This document shows, piece by piece, positions 1 through 8,782 of a DNA stretch of 64,000 bases. The stretch spans positions 248,001 to 312,000 of the forward strand of contig JALIZF010001482.1 of the NCBI GenBank assembly GCA_029948255.1, written 5' to 3'. The notes beneath the pieces were generated by a model that made no database searches, was not told the DNA's origin, and was given only the letters and a program-made list of their open reading frames with translations. The stretch is from Telmatactis stephensoni. Taxonomy: Eukaryota > Cnidaria > Anthozoa > Actiniaria > Isophelliidae. Position 1 is the first letter of the stretch. The number at the start of each line of letters is the position of its first letter. The position numbers were made by a program, and so were the translations under genes.

Positions 1-1237
1 TTTGCTTGTTACGTACTTCTACTCGCTTGTTAGGGACCGCTATAGGCTCGTCTAGATCATACGTATGATAGATCTATCTGGATTTTCCTGCAGTTTTGAG
101 CCTCATACTGTCAAAATTTCATCAAAACTTGCAGATATTGTAGCGATGAAACACATCACATTGTCCACCATCTTGAAATTAGCTTAGAAACCCAGCTTTT
201 TGGTAAACAAGAAATCCAACACTAGAAAAATACGAAGCCCGCACGATTTCGAACACGTCCAGTGACGGTGAAGTACGTTTGATGACGATAAAGTACGTTT
301 GATGACAGTAAAGTAGGTTTGATGACGGTGAAGTACGTGCAGTGCCTGTTGAGTAACGTTCGAAGACAGTATACTTGAAAATATGAATGAATGGATTTTC
401 ATATTGTTGAGACTGTTGAGAGTTTTTCCGCAGTTTTCACACCTTCACCTCACAAAACCCTTCATTTTTGCACGTGACCCTATACTATTTTTTAGCTTAT
501 TTGGAAAAGCACTAATTATTTCAAACGCATCAAATTTGTAAAAATAATTCATTATTCGAACCTATGAAAAATGTTTGTAACAAATTTTGTTCGACTTGAG
601 AAGACTTCGTTGGAATCGAGTCACGGTACAAAAGTCAAGAAATGAAGGTATTTTTTAGTCTTTATATCAAAGTGCTTATGCCATTAGGTAGAATATACCA
701 TTGTATATTACTTGTTCAAATGCATTATCTTGCGATTTGTAATTTTTTTTTCTTTTTTCTTATCACCTCCGGTGACGCTAGTTTTTCCTCACTCGCACGC
801 ATGCATTCAACGCTGATTATTTCAAAAACGAGCTTTGAACAACATTTTTGCTTTTCAGTTTTGAAATCAGCATTAAATTTCACTCCAGAAAATTGTGGTT
901 TGGATGATTTTCTTTAATTTTACGGTCCTATGCCTCGTAAAGGTCCTTGCGAAAATTAACCCTCTCAACGATCTTGGCCGAAAGGCTCTCAACGTCAACT
1001 CCATGATGTTGAAAACCATTTCGATCTCTCACATATAAAAAGACTGTTTCAAAATTATCAATTAGGTACGTACTAAATCCTTTTTTACTCAATACAAAGA
1101 ACAGAGCCGTTTACTATCCTTTTCATAACAAATATAGAATGGTCCTTGCTGTAAATCATATTTGATTTTTGTGGCTACTGCCTCGAAGAGGCGAAGCCAC
1201 TTTGTCATCGGGTTGTAAGTAAGCAAATAAGGGTGCG

Positions 1238-1305
<68 letters not shown>

Positions 1306-1772
1306 TTTTTCTCGCTGTTTTCTTTCGGCTTTTTCTTTTTTCTTCTTTTACAACTAATGTCTATTTTTTTCTTCGCTAAAGAAATTACAGTAACTCATAT
1401 TATTAACATTTGATCACTATATCTCATATTTACTCATCCTTGTCTAGATCTTTCTATCTCATAAAGCAGTAGCCAAATGCGCTTGACAAGCGTCTATTTT
1501 TGAGTTTTGTTCCAGTGTAACTGAGGCTTAAGAGGGTTTTTATGGATTACCTGTCTACTCGATCGACGAAAGGTAATTCGTTCAGTTCAAGTATAAATTG
1601 GCCAGTTCAATCTTCAGTTTCTTTTGAGCAGATGCTATTGTTATTGAAGAACAAATTGTTCGTGGATAACATCTTTAATAGAGACAGTGTAACATTATAC
1701 CATTTTCAAATCATCTTAGTGCAATGATAGAACCGCACCAGGGTACACGCGATTCAAAATAAAAGACAAATA
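1..1772. other. Non-coding flank of BEL element 1
   Basis: I see no conserved coding region here. Short ORFs in this stretch have no recognisable domains and low-complexity translations. The notable content is the (CT)n tract at 1241-1302. A short tandem motif related to 'gatgacggtgaagtacgt' repeats about five times around 262-345. Confidence 0.6.
1241..1302. repeat. (CT)n microsatellite
   Basis: An uninterrupted TC dinucleotide run of about 31 copies is read directly in the sequence. Confidence 0.97.
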
Positions 1773-1912
1773 TGTCGTGAATCGGGATTCCTGTGCGCGC
1801 ATTAATTAGCTGACGCAACAATCTGTGAACGCGCGCTCCTCTGCAATAAAAATATATGTCGGAAAACTCCACCTACGCTCTCCCATTATCTTCCAACGGG
1901 GTCTCCCGGGTT
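1773..1912 (+). repeat. 5' LTR of BEL element 1
   Basis: It matches the 3' LTR base for base from 1773 to 1904. The last bases differ because 1905-1932 is inverted. It contains an AATAAA-like signal (about 1845-1850) and the ATG at 1856 from which the gag ORF runs out of the LTR. At 140 bp it is short for a BEL element. Confidence 0.93.
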
Positions 1913-3001
1913 TCGGCACCAATATGTCCGGAAGACCCCGTCAGGGCAGCCTACAGAGGCCATGTGAGCCGCGAAATCAAAAAAGCGAAACAGATCATCG
2001 TAGAAAGCCCAGCAGACACGTCTGACCTGGAAGCCTTATACGAGAGACTCGCCAGAAGAAGAGATGAGCTGACAAGAATAGACGAAGGAATTGTAGCGCA
2101 TTACCGCGAACAAGACGACATCGAGCGAGAAGTGGAGGACGCCCTCAAGTGGAACGACGACATCACAGATTGCAACACAGCAATTACAAAGTTCCTGGCC
2201 AGGTCCTCAGGACACACAAAGCCACAAACGGTGAGTGCGTTCCAATCTACATCATTTAGCGAGCCACATCCAAAGCACCGAGCATCCGTTAACCTACCTA
2301 AGCTTAAGCTTAAATCGTTTAGTGGTGATAAATTGGAGTGGCAAACCTTCTGGGAAGGGTTTAGCTCAACGATAGATAGCAATCCAGAGCTCAGCGATAT
2401 AGAGAAAATGAACTATCTAAGCGGACAGCTTAAGGGAGAAGCCGCTCGCGTAACAGCAGGACTACCGCTGAGCAACAGCAACTACCAGAAAGCGGTAGAA
2501 CTACTACAGGAGCGCTACGGCCAAAAGCAGGCACTGATCAACTCGTACATGGATGCACTAACAAAAATTCAATCCACAGCTAGCGAAACCAAAAAACTTC
2601 GAATGTTTTACGACTCATGCGAAACATACATCCGCGGTCTTGAATCACTCGACGTAGCGTCAGAGTCATACGGTAGCTTACTACTGCCTATGCTCATCAA
2701 AAAACTCCCAGAAGAAGTCAGGCGAGCGATCTTCAGATCTAACCCCAAAGCAGACGGCTCTCTAAAAGAATTCAGATCAGCCCTTCTGCAAGAAATAGAG
2801 ACACGAGAAAAGAGTCAAACCACATCCATATCTGATTCGCTTCCTTCAACATCAGAGAGTCCAATCCCGACGGTCGGAGCCCTTCTATCGGGAGCTCGGA
2901 ATAAAACCAACCCTTCGAGACACGCCAGCCAACCATCGAAGGACAAGCCGAGCAATCGGCCTTGCCCGTACTGTGGAGAACAACATCGACCCGACAAATA
3001 A
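1856..3001 (+). CDS. gag: Gag polyprotein of BEL element 1
   Basis: This 381-codon ORF opens at an ATG inside the 5' LTR; the next in-frame ATG lies 550 bases on. The middle part (about residues 140-320: LPKLKLKSFSGDKLEWQTFW onward) is the DUF1759-type gag/capsid region of BEL elements. The C-terminus begins the first cysteine cluster (CPYCGEQH). The stop at 2999-3001 overlaps the protease/RT ORF by 29 bases in another frame, so gag-pol expression needs a frame change of the +1 type, or a one-base mutation has occurred. Intact apart from that. Confidence 0.9.
   Translation: MSENSTYALPLSSNGVSRVSAPICPEDPVRAAYRGHVSREIKKAKQIIVESPADTSDLEALYERLARRRDELTRIDEGIVAHYREQDDIEREVEDALKWNDDITDCNTAITKFLARSSGHTKPQTVSAFQSTSFSEPHPKHRASVNLPKLKLKSFSGDKLEWQTFWEGFSSTIDSNPELSDIEKMNYLSGQLKGEAARVTAGLPLSNSNYQKAVELLQERYGQKQALINSYMDALTKIQSTASETKKLRMFYDSCETYIRGLESLDVASESYGSLLLPMLIKKLPEEVRRAIFRSNPKADGSLKEFRSALLQEIETREKSQTTSISDSLPSTSESPIPTVGALLSGARNKTNPSRHASQPSKDKPSNRPCPYCGEQHRPDK
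1905..1932. other. 28-bp microinversion across LTR end and primer-binding site
   Basis: ACGGGGTCT (1896-1904) and AGACCCCGT (1933-1941) are perfect 9-bp inverted repeats. The 28 bp between them are the reverse complement of what the 3' LTR predicts: the LTR terminus seen at 7549-7556 appears here inverted at 1925-1932. The bases 1904-1921, tcccgggtttcggcacca, read as the sense 3' end of eukaryotic tRNA-Phe including CCA, whereas a primer-binding site should read as its complement. I infer a local inversion between the short repeats. Both orientations keep the gag frame open. Confidence 0.85.
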
Positions 3002-4886
3002 ACTGACATCAGTCAACCAGCGAAGATCATTACTTCGTCAAGAACGCCGTTGCTTCAACTGCCTCGGAGCAAACCACATTACTAGCCAATGCTTCTCAAA
3101 AGGCAGATGCCTGAAGTGTAAGAGGAAACACCATACCTCGATATGCGATTCGTCCTCGGACCATATTGAACCAACTGACCATACGGAAAACGAAGACAAA
3201 GAGCAGAAATCACGGCAAAGCAATTCAAACGCAACGTACCAACAGTCACCAGCTCACATGGGAACAACTCAAGTAAAAGACCCAGAAGGAGCAATACTAA
3301 CGCAAACTGCACGCGTAACGGTCGTTGGACCTCTAGGAACAACCTTCCAAACCAGAGCAATCTTCGATTCAGGCGCACAAAGAACCTTCATCACCAGAAA
3401 ACTAAAAGAAGCGCTACAACTTCAACCAACGGGAAACGAGTTACTCGAAGTGACCACCTTTGGATCCCTCGAAAGCACAACAACAGAGTATGAAACCGTC
3501 ATACTTAAAGCCCAAACAGCCGAGGAAACAATCACGCTTAAAGCATTAGTCACCCCAGTTATATGCCCTCCGGTATCGAACACAATAGATCGCAAGCACA
3601 TAAACAGCGCTGAACTGCAAGGACTGCAACTCGCGGATCCTCCGCAAAACACCAGCCCCACAGCCATAGATATCATCATCGGGAATGACCTCTACGGCCA
3701 ACTAATCACAGGAGAAGTCATAAAATGTTCGAAAGATGGACTTGTAGCCATGAACAGCAAATTCGGATGGCTTCTTTCAGGCCCTATCCACAACGCTAAA
3801 GACGGCGCGCAGCATAACCGTATAGCATGCAACAGAATGGACATCGCAGCACCAAAGGAGCCACTCGAAGAGATTTTACCCAAACTATGGGAACTTAACG
3901 ACCTAGACACAAGCGACAACGTCGAACCCGACGTCTTAAAGAGCTTTAACGACAGCATAGAGTTCAGCCTAGCAACAAAGAGATACGTCGTAAGACTCCC
4001 ATGGAAAGAAAATAAGAACGACCTTCTGACGAACTTCGCAATAACCAAAAGAAGGCTGGAAAATCTTCGCCAAAGCCTACTACGGCGAGACAGAACGCTC
4101 ATTTCAAAATACAACGCGTACATAGAAGAACAGGTGCGACTGGGATTCATTGAACTGGTTGTTGACCCAGCAAAATCCAACGGAATCATACACTACATAC
4201 CACACTTCCCAGTGTTCAAGACGGACAGCGCTACCACCAAAATGAGAGTAGTGTACGACGCGTCAGCAAAGGGTTATAACAAACTAAGCCTAAATGACTG
4301 CCTACACAAAGGGCCCAACCTCATGCGAGAGCTAATGGGCATTCTTCTACGATTCCGCCAACATGAAGTAGCACTAGCGGCTGACATCGAGAAAGCCTTT
4401 CTACAGATCGAACTCAACGAAATCGACAGAGACGCTACACGTTTCTTGTGGCTTAAAGACACCAACCAGTCCACCGACAGCATGAACAACTTACAAGTTT
4501 ACAGGTTTCGACGCGTCTTGTTCGGCGCCGCGCCATCCCCGTTTCTTCTAAGCGCAACAATTAAGTACCATCTCGAACGCAAGGGTACCGACGAAGTAGC
4601 AATGGACCTAATACGTTCCATGTATATGGACAATGTTGTCACAGGTACCTCAGACCACACCAAGGCCATGGAATATTACCTTCGTTCCCGACAATATCTC
4701 TCCGAAGCCGGCATGAACCTACGTCAATGGACGTCTAACTCTCCTCTACTAACCAGCAAAGCCACAGAAGAGAAAACACATGCTGCTCGGATAATAAAAG
4801 TGCTCGGGATCGTATGGAACTCAGAAAGAGATACACTCTCCCTTTCGTTGGACAAAGTAATTGAAACTATTGAACAAACCACATAA
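2973..4886 (+). CDS. pol: Zinc knuckles, protease and reverse transcriptase of BEL element 1
   Basis: The ORF continues the gag zinc knuckles: CFNCLGANHITSQC is a CX2CX4HX4C motif, followed by a second Cys/His cluster. The aspartic protease signature DSGA is at 3366-3377. Reverse transcriptase follows, with VVYDASAKG and LNDCLHKGPN and the catalytic box YMDN at 4623-4634. The last acidic residue of the usual YxDD is therefore Asn. The frame closes at 4884-4886, inside the region linking RT to RNase H. Sequence in the next frame continues the family alignment at once, so this stop reflects a one-base lesion near 4880. Confidence 0.88.
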   Translation: MENNIDPTNKLTSVNQRRSLLRQERRCFNCLGANHITSQCFSKGRCLKCKRKHHTSICDSSSDHIEPTDHTENEDKEQKSRQSNSNATYQQSPAHMGTTQVKDPEGAILTQTARVTVVGPLGTTFQTRAIFDSGAQRTFITRKLKEALQLQPTGNELLEVTTFGSLESTTTEYETVILKAQTAEETITLKALVTPVICPPVSNTIDRKHINSAELQGLQLADPPQNTSPTAIDIIIGNDLYGQLITGEVIKCSKDGLVAMNSKFGWLLSGPIHNAKDGAQHNRIACNRMDIAAPKEPLEEILPKLWELNDLDTSDNVEPDVLKSFNDSIEFSLATKRYVVRLPWKENKNDLLTNFAITKRRLENLRQSLLRRDRTLISKYNAYIEEQVRLGFIELVVDPAKSNGIIHYIPHFPVFKTDSATTKMRVVYDASAKGYNKLSLNDCLHKGPNLMRELMGILLRFRQHEVALAADIEKAFLQIELNEIDRDATRFLWLKDTNQSTDSMNNLQVYRFRRVLFGAAPSPFLLSATIKYHLERKGTDEVAMDLIRSMYMDNVVTGTSDHTKAMEYYLRSRQYLSEAGMNLRQWTSNSPLLTSKATEEKTHAARIIKVLGIVWNSERDTLSLSLDKVIETIEQTT

Positions 4887-4945
4887 ACAAATTCACGAAA
4901 AGGTCTGCTTTAAGCATCGCTTCAAAAGTTTTTGATCCTCTAGGC

Positions 4946-7330
4946 ATGGTAGAGCCTCTGACCATTAGAGCCAGAATCATGATGCAGGAGCTATGGAAAC
5001 TGAACACAGCCTGGGATGAGTATCTCTCAGACAACCACAAACAACAATGGTCCAAGTGGCTTGAAGAAATCAAAGGCCTCAGAAACATCGAAATCCCACG
5101 ACGTTACTTCTTGCAGCCAGACAACTATAAACATGCCCAACTGCACATATTCTGCGACAGTAGCACCCGAGCATACGGGGCAGTTGCTTACATGACAAGA
5201 ATTGGTTCCGAGTCCACCTTCCTAATCGCCAAAAGCAAGATAGCACCAATCAAAACACAAACACTACCAAGACTAGAACTACAAGCCGCGCTCCTTGGAG
5301 CCAAACTATCGGCATACGTTATCAACAGTCTCCCAATAAGCTTGAACACAGTCACACTTTGGAGCGACTCGCAAATTGTGCTATCTTGGCTGAGCTCGAC
5401 CAAGCAGCTACCAGCATACATCACAAACAGAATTACCAAGATAAAGAACTTAACAAAAGAACACAAATGGATGTACTGCCCAACCACAAGCAATCCAGCA
5501 GACCTTCTCACGCGTGGAATTTCCACAAAAACGTTCAAAGACAAACAGGAGCTGTGGTACAGCGGTCCAACTTGGTTAAAATCGTCAGAGTACAATTGGC
5601 CGACACAACAGATACAAGCCACAGACGAACACGCGAATGCAGAAAAACAGTATGCGCAACTCGCCATAAACGTACATCACGATAACCAAAAGCCTGCGTT
5701 GCCGATTGAAATCAAAAGATACAGCAGCTTAAGTCGAGCAACTAAGATCACCGCGCTCGTTTTCCGCTTCATTGCTCTATGTCGCAAGATTAAACAAAGC
5801 AAAACCGTCACAGTCACAGATCTTCTTTTAGCAGAGAAATGTCTCATACGATCAGTTCAACAAGAAGCCTACGGAGCCGAAATTCTCTACCTCAACACCT
5901 GTCAATCCAAGAAACTGACGAAATCAGCGATCATCAGCCAGCTGAACCTGTACATAGACAAAGATGGTCTGATTCGATGTCGCGGAAGACTAGAAAACGC
6001 TCGAACAATAGCACAGCGAGCTAGAGTTCCAATACTTATACCTAAAGACTCCCATCTAGCGGAACTCATCATACGCGAAGCGCACACAGCAGTAATGCAC
6101 AACGGAGTCAGAGACACTCTGACACAAATCAGACAGAGATATTGGATTCCCCAAGGAAGACAACGAGTAAGACAAACACTGTCAAAGTGTGTCACTTGCA
6201 AGAAACACGAAGGACTCCCTTTCGGCTCACAACCTACCCCACCACTACCTCTAGCAAGAGTCTTGGAAGGCCGTCCATTCAAAGTGACCGGCGTTGACTA
6301 CGCGGGGCCATTATTCATAAGGAACACAGGGAAGGCGCCTTCAGCAAAGGTATACATATGTCTATTCACGTGCGCCTCGGTACGAGCCTTACACCTTGAG
6401 GTAGCGGAAGACCTAACAGCAGAAGCCTTTCTTAGAGCCTTTAAGAGATTCATCAGTCGAAGAGGAATACCAGAGATAATCATATCAGACAACGCCAAAA
6501 ACTTCAAGGCCAGCTCCGAAGAAGTCTCCTACCCATTCAATGCAGACCTATCACACCAGCACTTTGCCCAGAAAGGCATACACTGGCAGTTCATCGCCGA
6601 AAGAGCACCGTGGTGGGGAGGATTCTATGAACGACTGATCGGTTTGATGAAAAGATGCCTTAAGAAAACCATTGGCAAGGCGTCCTTAAATATATTTGAA
6701 CTGAACACAGTGGTCACCGAGGTGGAAGCAGTACTGAACAGTCGTCCGTTAACGTACATGTATTCTGACATCGAAGACGGAGACCCACTCACACCATCGC
6801 ATTTTCTGTGTGGCCAAAGGCTGCTAAACCTGCCAGAACAGAAAGCAAAGGACCATCAAGACGATCCCGACTACACCCCTCCGGGACAAGAAACAATCAA
6901 AACATTAAACAAGCGCGCCAAATATCACGACCGACTTATGAGATCCCTGTGGAGCCAATGGCGCAAAGAATACCTAACCAGCCTGAGAGAAATCCTAAAA
7001 ACCAAAGGCAAGAGAGGCAGCAGTGCTATAGTCAAACAAGGCGAGGTCGTGATAATACATGACAACACACCCAGAAACCAGTGGAAGCTCGGAGTTGTAA
7101 GGACTCTTCTCCCAGGGAAAGACGGTGTTGTTAGGGCCGTAAAATTGCGTACGAGCAGAGGCAATGAGTTGACGAGACCAATAGAGAAGCTTTACCCGCT
7201 CGAAATCTCAAGTGAGGAACACCCAGCGGACAACTCAGCGGAGCAGCCAGCCACGACACAATTGAGAACCAAGAGGACGGCAGCTGTAAAAGCGTCGCAG
7301 AGAATAAAGCAGCAACTCCAAGACAACTGA
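4946..7330 (+). CDS. pol: RNase H and integrase of BEL element 1
   Basis: This 794-codon ORF starts from the first ATG, but the frame is already open and homologous from about 4880, so it is the rest of pol and not a separate gene. The RNase H region shows FCDSS, LPRLELQAA, WSDSQIVLSWL and NPADLLTRG. An HHCC zinc-binding domain (H..H..C..C, about 6040-6215) leads into the integrase core. Its DDE triad is at 6296-6298, 6488-6490 and 6629-6631. A small beta-rich C-terminal domain ends in KLYPLE. The catalytic residues of this half are intact. Confidence 0.9.
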   Translation: MVEPLTIRARIMMQELWKLNTAWDEYLSDNHKQQWSKWLEEIKGLRNIEIPRRYFLQPDNYKHAQLHIFCDSSTRAYGAVAYMTRIGSESTFLIAKSKIAPIKTQTLPRLELQAALLGAKLSAYVINSLPISLNTVTLWSDSQIVLSWLSSTKQLPAYITNRITKIKNLTKEHKWMYCPTTSNPADLLTRGISTKTFKDKQELWYSGPTWLKSSEYNWPTQQIQATDEHANAEKQYAQLAINVHHDNQKPALPIEIKRYSSLSRATKITALVFRFIALCRKIKQSKTVTVTDLLLAEKCLIRSVQQEAYGAEILYLNTCQSKKLTKSAIISQLNLYIDKDGLIRCRGRLENARTIAQRARVPILIPKDSHLAELIIREAHTAVMHNGVRDTLTQIRQRYWIPQGRQRVRQTLSKCVTCKKHEGLPFGSQPTPPLPLARVLEGRPFKVTGVDYAGPLFIRNTGKAPSAKVYICLFTCASVRALHLEVAEDLTAEAFLRAFKRFISRRGIPEIIISDNAKNFKASSEEVSYPFNADLSHQHFAQKGIHWQFIAERAPWWGGFYERLIGLMKRCLKKTIGKASLNIFELNTVVTEVEAVLNSRPLTYMYSDIEDGDPLTPSHFLCGQRLLNLPEQKAKDHQDDPDYTPPGQETIKTLNKRAKYHDRLMRSLWSQWRKEYLTSLREILKTKGKRGSSAIVKQGEVVIIHDNTPRNQWKLGVVRTLLPGKDGVVRAVKLRTSRGNELTRPIEKLYPLEISSEEHPADNSAEQPATTQLRTKRTAAVKASQRIKQQLQDN

Positions 7331-7409
7331 ACGTTTACTGAACATTTGACAAATAACTTAACTATGTGAAATCGATCTATTGTAACCCCTTTCGGGCACT
7401 TCGGCGCCC

Positions 7410-7416
7410 GGGAGAG
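7410..7416 (+). promoter_or_regulatory. Polypurine tract of BEL element 1
   Basis: GGGAGAG directly abuts the 3' LTR (TGTCG at 7417). This is where plus-strand DNA synthesis would be primed. Confidence 0.7.
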
Positions 7417-7556
7417 TGTCGTGAATCGGGATTCCTGTGCGCGCATTAATTAGCTGACGCAACAATCTGTGAACGCGCGCTCCTCTGCAATAAAAATATA
7501 TGTCGGAAAACTCCACCTACGCTCTCCCATTATCTTCCAACGGGGTCTTCCGGACA
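7417..7556 (+). repeat. 3' LTR of BEL element 1
   Basis: A 140-bp TG...CA repeat. It ends CCGGACA followed by the target duplicate AAATA (7557-7561). Confidence 0.95.
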
Positions 7557-8438
7557 AAATAGTAGGTTTGCAATCCAACGTAAAGTTACTTGACAATGAT
7601 TTATTTATTTATGTGTCTTTTTTGTGTGTTCTGCATACTGGTAAACTATCTACATTTTTGATATAAATTTAAAAGCAGCCATTTGTCGACTTAGTAGTAG
7701 CCTTAGCAAATTCTAGAGCTTTTAGCAACACAATCCGTGAGACCTGGTAACTACTGGGCGCGGTTTCTCAATCTATGGTACAACAAATCAATGTAGAATA
7801 GTGCAAATCGTGTTTGATGGATACTAAGTTAAATGTAATGTGTTCTTAGGGGTACAAAGCTTGATTTACAATTTTGACACAAGTATATACGAGCAATAAA
7901 TTACGCAATATACAGCGTAAATAGACCATATTCGTATTCTCAGTATTAGTTTGGAACTACAGGCATTAATAATTCTCCCTTCACTGTCACCAAATCTGGA
8001 GCACATGCAGGACTTCCAGAGGTTAACTAACAATGTGTTGGGTGGTAGGGCTGTTCGAACTATTTTTGTCCAAGGCTAGTGCTTGCAATAGAGGCTCATA
8101 AGGGTGAATCTTTTCTAATGTAAGTATATTTTAATGATACTGCCCCGCATGAGCCTCTATTGTAAGCTAGTTCCAGTCCAATACCGAGGATACACGTATG
8201 GTCCATTCAGGGTAATTCATTGCTCGTCAACATTATTAAACTTTCCTTTTTTTTTTTTTTTTTTTTTTCATCTAACTGAGTTTCCATATAGTAAAGCTGT
8301 GATTATATTTATGTCTCTGGTGAAAACGATAATTCCTATACTCTTTTTTACTACTCTGAAGCCTGTGAACAGTGTGAAAATCAGTGAAGTATGGTTGAAG
8401 ATATCTTCAACTTTAGCCTGCATCCAGCATAAGATAGT
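7557..8438 (-). other. 3' flank or 3' UTR of C3
   Basis: No ORF of interest. On the minus strand this lies directly downstream of the C3 stop codon. It holds a 22-base poly-T (8247-8268) and a short inverted repeat (about 8075-8170, arms around caatagaggctcat). Part is probably C3 3' UTR, but its end cannot be fixed from sequence. Confidence 0.5.
7600..7609 (-). promoter_or_regulatory. Possible polyadenylation signal for C3
   Basis: Two overlapping AATAAA hexamers on the minus strand, about 830 bases past the stop codon. AATAAA is common in AT-rich DNA, so this is weak. Confidence 0.25.
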
Positions 8439-8782
8439 CTAGTCGCATCCGCCTCCTTGTACTCGCCTCTTCAACTCAGCCACTATGCGAGAGGAACGTC
8501 GATCTAGTTTCCCACTGACAAAGGTGCTTTTATCGATAATGTATCGTTCGCCCTTATCTCGTCCCATGATAAGTACAACTTGGTTTTTCTTCAGTTTTGG
8601 GTGGACACAAGAGCCCCTTTTCCAGAATTGAATGACGTCACCTTCCGTTATTTGTTTAGCGCTGCCCTCTTTAATGACTTCTTCCACTTCGACATCATAT
8701 GTCAACCACCATTTAGCTTCATCCACGTAAACCACTTTTGCTTTGATCGCTAAAAACAGATTTTTATCATTGGTTAATTCAA
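8439..8782 (-). CDS. C3: C3 exon E40: C345C (netrin-like) domain and stop
   Basis: It encodes ELTNDKNLFLAIKAKVVYVD, then WLTYDVEVEEVIKEGSA, NQVVLIMGRDKGERYIIDKS and a terminal GGGCD before TAG. This is the C-terminal netrin-like domain of C3/C4/C5, where convertase partners dock. It lacks the longer acidic tail of human C3. Acceptor CACTGTGTAG is the one that fits the phase of E39; an upstream in-frame ATG at 8804 is probably intronic. Confidence 0.9.

Larger units (their letters stand above)
1773..7556 (+). mobile_element. BEL/Pao LTR retrotransposon, element 1
   Basis: This is a full-length 5.8-kb LTR element. It is bounded by 140-bp direct repeats starting TG, and a 5-bp target duplication AAATA lies at 1768-1772 and 7557-7561. 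The internal order is gag, zinc knuckles, aspartic protease, reverse transcriptase, RNase H, integrase, which is the BEL/Pao order. A purine tract (7410-7416) precedes the 3' LTR. The coding region changes frame twice, near 2973-3001 and near 4880. The element lies about 880 bp downstream of the C3 stop codon and is convergent with C3. The LTRs are identical except at the extreme 3' end of the 5' copy, where a microinversion sits. The insertion is therefore young. Confidence 0.95.

Noticed and set aside
1904..1921. tRNA-Phe gene fragment
   Set aside because: Only 18 bases including a CCA end that nuclear tRNA genes lack; explained by an inverted primer-binding site.
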